Made by a program: the position numbers and the translations under genes. From Lysobacter sp. KIS68-7 (GTDB lineage: Bacteria; Pseudomonadota; Gammaproteobacteria; Xanthomonadales; Xanthomonadaceae): a stretch of DNA of 64,000 nucleotides. Position 1 is the stretch's first letter; each line of letters begins with the position of its first letter. The stretch spans positions 2,541,001 through 2,605,000 of the forward strand of contig NZ_CP089925.1 of the NCBI RefSeq assembly GCF_021284745.1. Reading direction: 5' to 3'. Under the pieces are notes generated by a model. It worked only from the letters and a program-made list of their open reading frames with translations, was not told where the DNA came from and did no database searches. Of the stretch, positions 1 to 11,919 are shown piece after piece.

Positions 1-1008
<1,008 letters not shown>

Positions 1009-1022
1009 GCTCGATAAGCCTT

Positions 1023-1448
1023 TCAGTACATGCGATCCCGCCACCACGATTGCGGCAGCCAGGTGATCTGGTCGGTGCTGGTCGCGTCGACGGTGCCGGA
1101 CTGGACCGCGTGCAGGACCTTGCCCTGCATGTCGTTCCAGCTCGTGGCCGTCGCGCCGATCTGCGCACCGATGCGGTTGTTGTGTGCGTCCATCGCGCGC
1201 ATGGGGTTGCCCTGTCCGTCGTCTTCCATCACGGACGTGACGAGGGCCACCAGGCGCGGCGACGTCGTGTAAGCGACGGTCGCACTTGCGAGCGAATGGC
1301 GATATGCGTCCGACGGGCCGTTGCGCCCGCCGGGGAAATCCATGCGGAACCAGTGGGCGTAGACCGTGCCGAGCACGAACGCCGGATACGCCGCGAGCAC
1401 GAGGAAGGCAGCGGCGATCAGGCGCAGGCGACGACCCGGACGCTTCAC
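1023..1448 (-). CDS. Small membrane-anchored or secreted protein between carA and carB
   Basis: A 141-residue protein of unknown role. The GTG start at 1446-1448 overlaps the TGA of carA (GTGA junction), which strongly suggests translational coupling. Residues about 7-28 ([20 protein letters not shown]) form one hydrophobic segment, either a signal peptide or an anchor. The rest contains [13 protein letters not shown] and [15 protein letters not shown], which resemble the DAxRH and MDxHNNxxGR motifs of DUF6973-type proteins. That assignment is from memory and only moderate. It sits 14 bases before carB, so it shares the car operon, but nothing visible links it to carbamoyl phosphate synthesis. 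Confidence 0.8.
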   Translation of the reverse strand: MKRPGRRLRLIAAAFLVLAAYPAFVLGTVYAHWFRMDFPGGRNGPSDAYRHSLASATVAYTTSPRLVALVTSVMEDDGQGNPMRAMDAHNNRIGAQIGATATSWNDMQGKVLHAVQSGTVDATSTDQITWLPQSWWRDRMY

Positions 1449-2587
1449 TTCGCGCGCGCCTCCATGGCCTGGATGAACCGGTCGAACAGCGGCGCGACGT
1501 CGTGCGGGCCGGGGCTCGCTTCCGGATGGCCCTGGAAGGAGAACGCCGGTGCGTCGGTGAGCGCGATGCCCTGGTTCGAACCGTCGAACAGCGAGCGATG
1601 GGTCACGCGCGCATTCTTCGGCAGCGTCGCTTCGTCGACGGCGAAGCCATGGTTCTGTGAAGTGATCATCACGCGGCCGGTGTCGAGGTCGATGACCGGG
1701 TGGTTCGCGCCGTGGTGGCCGAACTTCATCTTCTGCGTCTGCGCGCCGACGGCCAGGCCGAGCAACTGGTGGCCCAGGCAGATGCCGTAGGTCGGCAATT
1801 TCTTGTCGACGAAGGTCTTGATCGCTTCGATGGCGTAGTCGCACGGCGCCGGGTCGCCCGGGCCGTTGGAGAGGAACACGCCGTCGGGGTTCATCGCGAG
1901 CACCTGCTCGGCGGGCGTCTGCGCCGGCACGACGGTCACGTCGCAGCCGCGCTCGGCGAGCATGCGCAGGATGTTCTGCTTCACGCCGAAGTCGTAGGCG
2001 ACGACCTTGAACTTCGCAGGCGTCTCGACGAACACGTTGCTGTCCAGGTCGAGTTGCCCTTCCCGCCAGCCGTAGGCCGTGCGCGTGGTGACTTCCTTGG
2101 CCAGGTCCATGCCCTTCAGGCCGGGGAACTTGCGCGCGGCTTCGATCGCCTTGTCGGCGTCGAGGACTTCACCGGGCGTGGCGGCGGCGACCAGCGCACC
2201 GTTCATGGCCCCGCGGTCGCGGAGCAAACGGGTGAGCTTGCGGGTGTCGATGTCGGCGATGGCCACCACGCCGCGCTGGCGCATCCATTCCGGCAGCGCC
2301 TGCTGGTTGCGCCAGTTGCTCGGGCGACGCGGGACGTCGCGCACGATCAGGCCGGCGGCCCAGACCTGGCGGGCCTCGTCGTCCTGCTCGGTGCAGCCGG
2401 TGTTGCCGATGTGGGGATAGGTCAGCGTGACGAGCTGTCGCGCGTAGGAAGGATCCGTGAGGATTTCCTGGTAACCGGTCATGGCGGTGTTGAACACCAC
2501 TTCGCCGACCGAAAGGCCGGGCGCGCCGACGGAAACGCCCTCGAAGATCGTGCCGTCTTCGAGTGCGAGGAGTGCAGGTAAGGTCAC
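1445..2587 (-). CDS. carA: Carbamoyl-phosphate synthase small subunit (glutaminase)
   Basis: This subunit hydrolyses glutamine and channels ammonia to CarB. The 380 residues match the usual CarA length. The N-terminal half carries the CarA-specific motif [19 protein letters not shown]. The C-terminal class I amidotransferase domain has the nucleophile in [13 protein letters not shown] and the catalytic His/Glu in [11 protein letters not shown]. The start is a GTG (2585-2587) with a weak AAGGCG upstream, and it fits the family N-terminus. A good sigma-70 promoter lies upstream at 2716-2744. It is followed without a gap by the small gene and carB. Confidence 0.97.
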   Translation of the reverse strand: MTLPALLALEDGTIFEGVSVGAPGLSVGEVVFNTAMTGYQEILTDPSYARQLVTLTYPHIGNTGCTEQDDEARQVWAAGLIVRDVPRRPSNWRNQQALPEWMRQRGVVAIADIDTRKLTRLLRDRGAMNGALVAAATPGEVLDADKAIEAARKFPGLKGMDLAKEVTTRTAYGWREGQLDLDSNVFVETPAKFKVVAYDFGVKQNILRMLAERGCDVTVVPAQTPAEQVLAMNPDGVFLSNGPGDPAPCDYAIEAIKTFVDKKLPTYGICLGHQLLGLAVGAQTQKMKFGHHGANHPVIDLDTGRVMITSQNHGFAVDEATLPKNARVTHRSLFDGSNQGIALTDAPAFSFQGHPEASPGPHDVAPLFDRFIQAMEARAK

Positions 2588-2715
2588 GGAACGTCGCCTT
2601 TGCTTGGGGGGATGCCCCTGGCTGGCAGGCCGGCGTCCGTCCGGACGCAGGTTGCAGCGAAGCGCGGACGCGGCGTTGGTTCCGGTCCGTGCTGGCAGTG
2701 GGCAGGCGAGCCGGG

Positions 2716-2744
2716 ATTGTACCGATCCGAGGCCGGATTACCAA
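2716..2744 (-). promoter_or_regulatory. Sigma-70-type promoter for the carA-carB operon
   Basis: On the minus strand TTGGTA (2739-2744) is followed by exactly 17 bases and then TACAAT (2716-2721), close to TTGACA-N17-TATAAT. It lies about 130 bases before the carA GTG, in the gap between dapB and carA. The leader between them is GC-rich; I saw no obvious attenuator. Confidence 0.62.
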
Positions 2745-2773
2745 ACGATTCCGGATGTTAGGCCGCGGTCGGG

Positions 2774-3490
2774 CTAGCCGAGGACGTCGGCGATCCGGTA
2801 GCGCCCCGGCGCCTGCCGGGCCAGCCAGGCGGCGGCGTGCAGCGCGCCCCGGGCGAAGATGTCGCGGTTGGTCGCGCGATGCACCAGCTCGATGCGCTCG
2901 CCGAGCGTGGCGAACTGCACGGTGTGCTCGCCCACGATGTCGCCGGCGCGGATGGCGGCGAAGCGCGCCTGCGCCCCGCCCCGCGCGGCCGCCTCGCCCA
3001 GGGTGAGCGCGGTGCCGGAAGGCGCGTCGAGCTTGCGCGTGTGGTGCTGTTCGACGATGTCGCAATCCCAGCCCGGCAATGCACGCGCCGCACGCTCGAC
3101 CAGGTCGACGAGCACCGCGACGCCGAGGCTGAAGTTCGATGCCCACAACACGGGAATCCGCGCGGACGCCGCATCGAGCGCGGTGATCTGTTCCGCCGAC
3201 AGGCCGGTCGTTCCGCTCACCAGCGGACGGCCGTGCGCGATGCAGTACGCAAGCAGCGGATCGAAGGCTTCCGGCAGGCTGAAATCGATGATGGCATCGC
3301 ACTCGGGCAAGCCGCCGAGCTCGCTCGACGCGAACTGCGGCACGCCATCGATCACGCGTTGGCCGACTTTGCGCGAAATCGCACCGACCACCTGCGTCAG
3401 TTCCTGACGTTCTGCGGCAATGCGCAGCAGCGCTTGCCCCATGCGACCGGAAGCACCGTGGATGAGCAAACGCGTCGTCGTGGTCGTCAT
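2774..3490 (-). CDS. dapB: 4-hydroxy-tetrahydrodipicolinate reductase
   Basis: DapB reduces 4-hydroxy-tetrahydrodipicolinate with NAD(P)H in the lysine/diaminopimelate pathway. The 238 residues open with MTTTTTRLLIHGASGRMGQA, which holds the GxxGxMG dinucleotide-binding motif. The family signature around VEQHHTRKLDAPSGTAL (substrate-binding His and Lys region) is intact, followed by DIVGEHTVQFATLGERIELVH. The frame is open 30 codons further upstream, but the ATG at 3488-3490 gives the normal N-terminus directly before the nucleotide-binding fold. It is upstream of carA on the same strand with a 186-base gap holding the carA promoter, and divergent from the tyrosinase gene. Confidence 0.96.
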   Translation of the reverse strand: MTTTTTRLLIHGASGRMGQALLRIAAERQELTQVVGAISRKVGQRVIDGVPQFASSELGGLPECDAIIDFSLPEAFDPLLAYCIAHGRPLVSGTTGLSAEQITALDAASARIPVLWASNFSLGVAVLVDLVERAARALPGWDCDIVEQHHTRKLDAPSGTALTLGEAAARGGAQARFAAIRAGDIVGEHTVQFATLGERIELVHRATNRDIFARGALHAAAWLARQAPGRYRIADVLG

Positions 3491-3693
3491 GTGCGTGTGC
3501 GTTGCGCGTGCAGCGAAGAGCCAAAGGCTAGCCGAACGCGCGTGTTCGCGCCAATTCACGAAAATCAGCGTGCGCTTCACGGGTTACACCGTTGGAGCTA
3601 ACACGCACGCCACTCGTCTAACCGCATCAACGAGTTGACCGGGTTGTCACGGAATTCGCGCTTTCGTGGAAGTAGTCGCAGGAGAACCTCCCC

Positions 3694-5214
3694 ATGTCGT
3701 CGCTTTCCCGCCGCACTTTCCTCCAGGGCACCGCCGCACTTCCGCTTTCCGTCTGGCTGTCGCGTTACGCCTTCGCCCAGTCCGCTCCGCTCGTGCGTTA
3801 CGACATCGCCTCGCCGCAAGGCGCCGACATGCTCGCCACGTACGCCAACGCGATGCGCGCGATGTTGCTGCGTCCCGAAACCGATCCGCTGTCGTGGCTG
3901 TGGCAGTGGTACACGCACTTCGTCAACGGCTCTACCACGAAGGCCGCGGAGATCACGCGCATCTGGGCCGGCGCCACCACGCCGCAAAGCTCGCTCGCCA
4001 ACGAGATGTGGAATACCTGCCAGTCGCACTCCGGGCAGAACACCAACCACTTCCTCCCCTGGCACCGCATGTTCGTGTTCTTCTTCGAACAGATCATCCG
4101 CGAAGTCAGTGGACGCGCGGACTTCACCCTGCCGTACTGGGATTACACGTCCACCGATCCGCTCAAGCGCGGCATCCTGCCGATCCAGTTCCGTTCGCCG
4201 AACGATCCGGTGTTCGGCGTGCTGTATCGCAGCGATCGCACCTCGCTCGCCAACACCGGCCAGCGCATCGACAAGGCGCAGCCGACCGACCAGATGGACA
4301 TCAGCGCCACGATGGCGACCGCGTCCTACACCACGGTCGGCACGGTCCTGGGGTTCTGCCGCTCGATCGATGCCAACATCCACGGCCGCATCCACGTGCT
4401 GGTCGGCACGGCGAAGAACATGGGCGCGGTGCCCTACGCCGCACGCGATCCGTTGTTCTGGGTACACCACTCCACCATCGACCGCCTTTGGGCCAGCTGG
4501 AACGCCAACGGTGGTGCGAATCCCACGACCGGCACGTGGTTGAACACGCCGTTCGTGTTCGCCGATCGCACCGGCACGCGCGTGTCCGGCAAGCTCAAGG
4601 ACTTCTTCGATACGCTCGCGCTGGGCTACCAGTACGACAGCCTGTGGCTGCCGCCGCCCCCGCCGCCGCCGCCGCAACAGCAGCAACCGACGCCGAAGAA
4701 GAAGAGCATCGCCGCGCAGGTCGCTGCGCTGATGGTCTCCAAACCGGAACGCGTGGCCGCCTCGTCGGCGATGGCCTCGCTGGGTGCGAGCGCCACCACC
4801 TTGCCGGTGCGTCGCATCGCCACCGCCAAGCAGACCAGCGCCGTGCTGGGCCTGGCGCCTGCGACCTCGACGCAGCGCACCTACCTGGTCGTGAAGAACC
4901 TGCACACATGGAAGCAGCCGGAAGTGCTGTACCACGTGTACCTCACGCCGAACAAAGGCGCGATCAACCGCAACACCTACGTTGGTGCGATCCAGTTCTT
5001 CGATGCCGAATTCCACGACCACGGCACCGGCCATGGCATGGATGAAGCGCTGGGCGAGAACTTCTTCAGCTTCGACGTCACCGACCTGCTGCGCCGCTAC
5101 GAACGCAGTGGTGCGGTGCAGCGCGATTCGCTCAACGTCACGTTCGTCCCGGGCGGCAAGCCGCGCGCAGATGCCGGCAGCATGGTCGCCACGGTCGAAC
5201 TGGTGCGCCAGTAA
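3694..5214 (+). CDS. Tat-exported tyrosinase with proline-rich linker and C-terminal domain (copy 1)
   Basis: A type-3 copper oxidase of the tyrosinase/polyphenol oxidase family that would oxidise phenols outside the cytoplasm. Residues 5-10 (SRRTFL) and the following hydrophobic stretch form a twin-arginine signal ending near AFAQ (residues 26-29). CuA candidates are H75, H112/H119 and H124 (NHFLPWHRMF); CuB candidates are H230 and H234 (HGRIH) and H258 (VHHSTIDRLW). After the catalytic domain come a run of eight prolines and a QQQQ run around residue 325. The C-terminal domain (KNLHTWKQPEVLYHVYL ... NFFSFDVTDLL) recalls the KFDV-type lid domain of plant polyphenol oxidases by analogy only. 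An AGGAGA site precedes the ATG. It is paralogous to the next gene. Confidence 0.92.
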   Translation: MSSLSRRTFLQGTAALPLSVWLSRYAFAQSAPLVRYDIASPQGADMLATYANAMRAMLLRPETDPLSWLWQWYTHFVNGSTTKAAEITRIWAGATTPQSSLANEMWNTCQSHSGQNTNHFLPWHRMFVFFFEQIIREVSGRADFTLPYWDYTSTDPLKRGILPIQFRSPNDPVFGVLYRSDRTSLANTGQRIDKAQPTDQMDISATMATASYTTVGTVLGFCRSIDANIHGRIHVLVGTAKNMGAVPYAARDPLFWVHHSTIDRLWASWNANGGANPTTGTWLNTPFVFADRTGTRVSGKLKDFFDTLALGYQYDSLWLPPPPPPPPQQQQPTPKKKSIAAQVAALMVSKPERVAASSAMASLGASATTLPVRRIATAKQTSAVLGLAPATSTQRTYLVVKNLHTWKQPEVLYHVYLTPNKGAINRNTYVGAIQFFDAEFHDHGTGHGMDEALGENFFSFDVTDLLRRYERSGAVQRDSLNVTFVPGGKPRADAGSMVATVELVRQ

Positions 5215-5483
5215 GGAAGCAGTCAGACAACGGAACGGTCAGGGAAAAAGTGCGGATGGAACCGCACGCGCCGCGCGCCGACCAGGCGCGCGGCGTCCCG
5301 GGGGGAGTGGATGAACAGGGGCGTGGCAAATTTTTCCGCGTGTGCGTTGACCCTCTCGTCACCGCTGTCCTTGCGATGCTTTCGTCGCACGCTGCTGAGT
5401 GATCGCAGCATTCCCACGCAACACGAGTACAGCCACATCGCATGCGGTGTCGGTCGTTTGCACAGCATGCCCGGAGGTTCGAC

Positions 5484-6986
5484 GTGAACGAGATCACCCG
5501 CCGCCATGTCCTGAAAGGACTCCTCGCGACTCCCGTGGTCTATTCGTTCTCACGGCCCGCCTTCGCCGCCACTGCGCTGCGCTGCGACCTCGCCAGCCCG
5601 GGCGGACAGGAGATGCTCGCCATCTACGCCGATGCGATCCGCGCCATGCAGCAATTGGGCGCCGAGGATCCGCGAAGCTGGATGTGGTGGTGGTACACGC
5701 ACTTCGTCGACGGTGCGACCACCAAGGACGCGGAGCTCACGCGCGTGTTCGGTGCCGACACGACCTCGCCGACGCGCCTGCTCGCCAACGACTGCTGGAA
5801 CACCTGCCAATCCCATGCCGGGCAGAACAGCAACCACTTCCTGCCCTGGCATCGGATGTACACGTACTACATCGAGCGCGTGGTCCGCGCGGTCACGGGC
5901 CGCACCGACTTCGCGATGCCCTACTGGAACTACACGAGCAGCGATCCCGCCTACCGCGGCGTGGTGCCCCTGCAATTCCGCACGCCCGACGATCCGGTGT
6001 TCGGCGTGCTGTATCGCGCCAATCGCGGCACGCTGGCCAACACGGGCCAGCCGATCCACAAGAACCAGGTCGGCGATGCGATGAGCATCGACGATGCGAT
6101 GGCGAAGACGGCCTACAACACCGTCGGTTCCGAGATGGGCTTCTGCCGCACGATCGACTCGGGCATCCACGGCCGCATCCACACGCTGACGGGCAACACG
6201 CGCGGCATGGGCGCGGTGCCTTACGCCGGCAACGATCCGCTGTTCTTCGTGCACCACGCCAACATCGACCGCATGTGGGCGAGCTGGAACAAGAACGGCA
6301 ACAAGAATCCGACCGATGCGGTCGCGTATCCGTGGATCAACACGGCGTTCGTGATGGCCGATTCCAACGGCACGCGCGTGTCGCGCCAGATCAAGACGCT
6401 CTACAGCGCGTTGTCATTGGGCTACGACTACGACGCGTTCTTCCCGAAGCCGCCGGTGACGCCGCCGGCCGGCACCACCCCAGCGGCGAAGAGCCTCGCA
6501 TCGCTTGCGGCCACGTCGACCAAGGTCGCGTCCACCAATGCCATGGCCGACCTCGCCGCGGGCGCCACGACGGTGAAGTTGGTGCGCGAATCCACGGCGA
6601 AAGCGACGAACGTGCTCGGCCTGGATACGGACGGCCGCCGCTCGCTGCTCGTGCTGCGCAAGCTGCACACCTGGAAGCAGCCGGGCGTGCTGTACCACGT
6701 CTACCTGTGCGCGACACCGAACGCGCCGCTGGATGCCGCGAGCTACGTCGGCAACATCAACTTCTTCGACGCCGAGTTCCACGACCACGGCGGCGGCAGC
6801 AAGCTCGACACCGCGCTGGGCGAGAACTTCTACAGTTTCGACGTCACCGCGCACCTGCAGAACATCGCCAGGAAGCCGGTGGGCGTGGGCGCGCAGGATG
6901 CGTTGTTCGTGCGGATCGTTCCGGGCGGCACCCCGATGAAGGATGCCGGCCCGATGGTGGCGCAGATCGATCTGGTGAGGCAGTAA
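5484..6986 (+). CDS. Tat-exported tyrosinase (copy 2)
   Basis: A 500-residue paralogue of the preceding gene with the same layout: twin-arginine signal (TRRHVLKG), copper motifs NHFLPWHRMYTYYIE, HGRIHTLTG and FVHHANIDRMWASW, then a shorter proline-rich linker (KPPVTPPAG) and a closely similar C-terminal domain ending MVAQIDLVRQ; copy 1 ends MVATVELVRQ. The GTG at 5484 is preferred over an upstream ATG because GGAGG (5473-5477) lies six bases before it and the Tat signal begins immediately. The two genes are separated by about 270 bases, so they may have separate promoters. Its stop lies four bases from the convergent dnaJ stop. Confidence 0.92.
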   Translation: MNEITRRHVLKGLLATPVVYSFSRPAFAATALRCDLASPGGQEMLAIYADAIRAMQQLGAEDPRSWMWWWYTHFVDGATTKDAELTRVFGADTTSPTRLLANDCWNTCQSHAGQNSNHFLPWHRMYTYYIERVVRAVTGRTDFAMPYWNYTSSDPAYRGVVPLQFRTPDDPVFGVLYRANRGTLANTGQPIHKNQVGDAMSIDDAMAKTAYNTVGSEMGFCRTIDSGIHGRIHTLTGNTRGMGAVPYAGNDPLFFVHHANIDRMWASWNKNGNKNPTDAVAYPWINTAFVMADSNGTRVSRQIKTLYSALSLGYDYDAFFPKPPVTPPAGTTPAAKSLASLAATSTKVASTNAMADLAAGATTVKLVRESTAKATNVLGLDTDGRRSLLVLRKLHTWKQPGVLYHVYLCATPNAPLDAASYVGNINFFDAEFHDHGGGSKLDTALGENFYSFDVTAHLQNIARKPVGVGAQDALFVRIVPGGTPMKDAGPMVAQIDLVRQ

Positions 6987-6990
6987 ACCC

Positions 6991-8118
6991 TCAGCTCGTC
7001 ATCCGATCCCAGAAGCCCTTCACGCCATCCAGGAAGGTACTCGCCTTGGGCGAATGACGGCGTGCGCCCTCGCCCACGAACGTCCCTTCGAACTTCTCGA
7101 GCAACTCGCGCTGTTCGGCCGTCAGGTTGACCGGCGTTTCCACGAACACCTTGCAGTACAGGTCGCCCGGCGCGCGGCTGCGCACGGAACGCACGCCGCG
7201 GTCACGCACGCGGAACACCTTGCCGCTCTGCGTTTCGGCGGGGACGCGCAGTTCGATCTCGCCACCCAGGGTGGGCACGCGAATCGTGTCGCCCAGCGCC
7301 GCCTGCGAAATGCGCACGGGCACTTCGCAATGCAGGTCGTCGCCGTCGCGTTCGAAGATCTCGTGCTGGCGCACGCGCACTTCGACGAACAGGTCGCCCG
7401 GTGGCGTGCCCGGCGGACCGGCTTCGCCTTCGCCCTGCAGGCGCACGCGGTCGCCGTTGTCGACGCCCGCGGGAATCTTGACCGACAGGACCTTCTCTTC
7501 TTCCAGCCTGCCCTGCCCCATGCACGGCTTGCACGGGTTCTTGATGATCTTGCCGCGACCGGCGCAATGCGGGCAGGTCTGCTGCATCTGGAAGATGCCG
7601 CGCTGCATGCGCACCTGCCCGTGGCCATGGCAGGTCTCGCACTTGTCCATCTGCCCGTCTTCGGAACCGCTGCCGTTGCAGTGCTGGCAGGAGACGAGCG
7701 TGGGGATCTCGATGCGCTTGTCGATGCCGGCGACGGCTTCCTCGAGGTCCAGCTCCATCACGTAGCCGATGTCGGCGCCGCGACGCGGGCCGCCACGTGC
7801 ACCACCACCGAAGATGTTGCCGAAGATGTCGCCGAAGATGTCGCCCATGTCGGCGTAGCCGGGGCCACCGCCGCCACCGCCCATGCCGCCGTGCTCGAAC
7901 GCGGCGTGGCCGTGCTGGTCGTACACGCGGCGCTTGGCCGGATCGGAGAGGACTTCGTAGGCCTCCTTGCACTCCTTGAACGCGGCTTCCGCGGCGTGGT
8001 CGCCGGGATTGCGATCGGGGTGGTGCTTCATCGCGCAACGGCGATAGGCCTTCTTCAGGTCATCGTCGCTGGCGTTGCGTTCCACGCCGAGGGCTTCGTA
8101 GTAATCGCGTTTGCTCAT
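6991..8118 (-). CDS. dnaJ: Chaperone DnaJ (Hsp40)
   Basis: Co-chaperone that delivers unfolded proteins to DnaK and stimulates its ATPase. The 375 residues have the full class A layout: J domain with HPD in [10 protein letters not shown], a Gly/Phe region ([20 protein letters not shown]), a zinc domain with four CxxCxGxG repeats ([32 protein letters not shown]) and a C-terminal substrate-binding domain. It is the last gene of the hrcA-grpE-dnaK-dnaJ cluster, with a 119-base gap from dnaK. Confidence 0.98.
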   Translation of the reverse strand: MSKRDYYEALGVERNASDDDLKKAYRRCAMKHHPDRNPGDHAAEAAFKECKEAYEVLSDPAKRRVYDQHGHAAFEHGGMGGGGGGPGYADMGDIFGDIFGNIFGGGARGGPRRGADIGYVMELDLEEAVAGIDKRIEIPTLVSCQHCNGSGSEDGQMDKCETCHGHGQVRMQRGIFQMQQTCPHCAGRGKIIKNPCKPCMGQGRLEEEKVLSVKIPAGVDNGDRVRLQGEGEAGPPGTPPGDLFVEVRVRQHEIFERDGDDLHCEVPVRISQAALGDTIRVPTLGGEIELRVPAETQSGKVFRVRDRGVRSVRSRAPGDLYCKVFVETPVNLTAEQRELLEKFEGTFVGEGARRHSPKASTFLDGVKGFWDRMTS

Positions 8119-8237
8119 GGAGCCGGAGGTTTCGTCAAAGGGGCGGGAGTTTAAAAGAAGGGGCCCGGACCGGTGCGGCGTGGTGTCGCCATTCCGGGAT
8201 CCGAGCCCCGATCCTCATATCGAAGGCGGGCCGTGCC

Positions 8238-10151
<1,914 letters not shown>

Positions 10152-10210
10152 GTCCTAGCTCCCTCAATCAATTTCGAATGTCGTTGGCGGTGTTCCGCCG
10201 GAATGCCTGC

Positions 10211-10240
10211 GATGTAAGGGCCGCCGCCGTGGCTTCAAGA
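10211..10240 (-). promoter_or_regulatory. Candidate heat-shock (sigma-32) promoter upstream of dnaK
   Basis: On the minus strand CTTGAA (10234-10239 region) is followed by 13 bases and then CCCTTACAT, comparable with the sigma-32 pattern CTTGAA-N13-15-CCCCATNT. Position between grpE and dnaK fits internal heat induction. This is a pattern match only. Confidence 0.42.
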
Positions 10241-10260
10241 GGCGGGGCGATCGCGTTCGT

Positions 10261-10776
10261 TCAGTCGTGTCGCGCGACGACGACCAGCGCGGGGCGCAAC
10301 AAGCGTTCGTTGAGCACGTAGCCCTTCTGGAACACCTGCGCGACCGCACCCGGCGGCAAGGCGCCGGCTTCGACCATGCTCATGGCCTGGTGGCGTTCGG
10401 GGTCGAAGGCGTCGCCCGGCTGCGGGGCCACCTCGATGAGCCCGTTGGTCTCGGCGATGCGATGCAACTGGCGGAGCGTGAGCTCCATGCCCGCGCGCAG
10501 CGGGTCGGCCTTCTCGGCGGCGGCGAGGCCCGCCTCCATGCTGTCGAACAGCGGCAGCAACTCGCTGAGCAGGCGCTCGTTGGCGAACTTGCGGGCCTGC
10601 TCGACATCGCGGGCCAGGCGCTTGCGCTGGTTGTCCAGGTCGGCGCGATCGCGCAGGACCTCCGCGCGGAGCTGTTCGATCTCGCCCTTGAGCGCTTCGA
10701 GCTGGTCCTGCGGGGTGTCGCCGTCGAGCGCGGCATCGGCGCCCTCGGCGCCGGGGTCTTGGTGCTGGTGGATCAT
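10261..10776 (-). CDS. grpE: Nucleotide exchange factor GrpE
   Basis: GrpE releases ADP from DnaK. The 171-residue protein has the expected long N-terminal coiled coil ([20 protein letters not shown], then [20 protein letters not shown]) and the C-terminal beta domain with [18 protein letters not shown] and [19 protein letters not shown], the family signature. The ATG at 10774-10776 is chosen over an upstream start because the acidic N-terminus [14 protein letters not shown] is typical. It lies between hrcA and dnaK on the same strand. Confidence 0.96.
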   Translation of the reverse strand: MIHQHQDPGAEGADAALDGDTPQDQLEALKGEIEQLRAEVLRDRADLDNQRKRLARDVEQARKFANERLLSELLPLFDSMEAGLAAAEKADPLRAGMELTLRQLHRIAETNGLIEVAPQPGDAFDPERHQAMSMVEAGALPPGAVAQVFQKGYVLNERLLRPALVVVARHD

Positions 10777-10821
10777 GCGTCGGTCCGGTTTACGGCGGCA
10801 TCCAACCGCCTGAACCCCAGC

Positions 10822-10850
10822 GATGCGGGCTGCCCCGGACCCTTTCAACC
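10822..10850 (-). promoter_or_regulatory. Candidate sigma-32 promoter upstream of grpE
   Basis: On the minus strand GTTGAA (near 10844-10849, overlapping the hrcA stop) is followed by 14 bases and CCCGCATCG, resembling a sigma-32 -35/-10 pair. It lies about 45 bases before the grpE ATG. This is a weak pattern match. No CIRCE (HrcA operator) palindrome is visible here. Confidence 0.38.
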
Positions 10851-11900
10851 CCCCGGGGGCTGATCCAGTGCGGCGCCGAGCACATCCGCAGCCGCCTGCA
10901 CCACCGGGATCACGCGGTCGTAGGCCATGCGCGTGGGGCCGATCACGCCGAGGACCCCGAGCACGCGCCCGCCGGCGACGTACGGGGCCGTGACCAGCGA
11001 GACCGATTCCAGCGGGGCGATGCCCGACTCTTCCCCGATGAACACCCGCACGCCCGGCGCCCGGGCCGTGCGCTCCAGCAACTGCAGGATCTCGCGCTTG
11101 CGGGCGAAGGCTTCGAACAGGTCGCGCAGGCGGTCCAGGTCGGACAACTCCTGCAAGCCCATCAGTCGCGTCTGTCCGGCGAGCACCACGTCGTCACCGC
11201 CGCCGGGCACCAGGGCCTGCTCGGCGAGTTCGACGGTGTGCGCGAGTAGGGTTTCCATCTCGGTGCGCGCCGCGCGCAGTTCCTGCAGGAGCGTGGCGCG
11301 GATGTCGGCGAGCGGACGTCCGGCGAAATGTTGGTTGAGATAGTTGGCCACGCGCTCGAGCTCGATGGCGTCGTAGGCGCGGCGCGTGTGCAGGATGCGG
11401 TTCTGCACGTCGTTGTCGGCGAACACCAGGATGGCGAGCACGCGTTGCGCGTCCAGCGGGACGAAGTCGATGTGGCGGAAGGCGAACTGCTCGCGCTTGG
11501 GCACGCCGACCACGCCGACGAAGTGCGTCATCGCCGACAACAGTTCCGATGCGCTGCCGAGCAAGGCCTGCGTGCCCGAGCCGGTCGGCAGTTCCTGCCG
11601 CAGGCGCGCGACCTCGCCCTCAGGCAAGGGCCGCACCTGCAACAGCGAATCCACGAACACGCGATACCCCTGCGTGGTCGGGATGCGCCCGGCGGAGGTA
11701 TGCGGCGAGGCGAGCAACCCGCCCTCCTCCAGGTCCGAAAGGATGTTGCGGATGGTGGCGGCGCTGATGTCCAGGCCCGCGTGGCGGGCCAGCGTCTGCG
11801 AACCGACCGGCTCGCCGTCGCGGATGTAACGCCCGATCAGCGTCCGCAACAGCTGGCGGGCGCGCGGATCGAGCTCGGCATCGGGTTTCCTGATCGCCAT
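10845..11900 (-). CDS. hrcA: Heat-inducible transcription repressor HrcA
   Basis: HrcA represses class I heat-shock genes by binding CIRCE operators. The 351 residues show the N-terminal winged helix ([20 protein letters not shown], then [22 protein letters not shown], then [20 protein letters not shown]) and the C-terminal GAF-like domain ([20 protein letters not shown]), both diagnostic. The frame is open far upstream, but the ATG at 11898-11900 gives the normal N-terminus [18 protein letters not shown]. It is the first gene of the heat-shock cluster and divergent from recN, with only 19 bases between starts. Confidence 0.96.
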   Translation of the reverse strand: MAIRKPDAELDPRARQLLRTLIGRYIRDGEPVGSQTLARHAGLDISAATIRNILSDLEEGGLLASPHTSAGRIPTTQGYRVFVDSLLQVRPLPEGEVARLRQELPTGSGTQALLGSASELLSAMTHFVGVVGVPKREQFAFRHIDFVPLDAQRVLAILVFADNDVQNRILHTRRAYDAIELERVANYLNQHFAGRPLADIRATLLQELRAARTEMETLLAHTVELAEQALVPGGGDDVVLAGQTRLMGLQELSDLDRLRDLFEAFARKREILQLLERTARAPGVRVFIGEESGIAPLESVSLVTAPYVAGGRVLGVLGVIGPTRMAYDRVIPVVQAAADVLGAALDQPPGG

Positions 11901-11919
11901 GAAACGGTACGCTATCACC

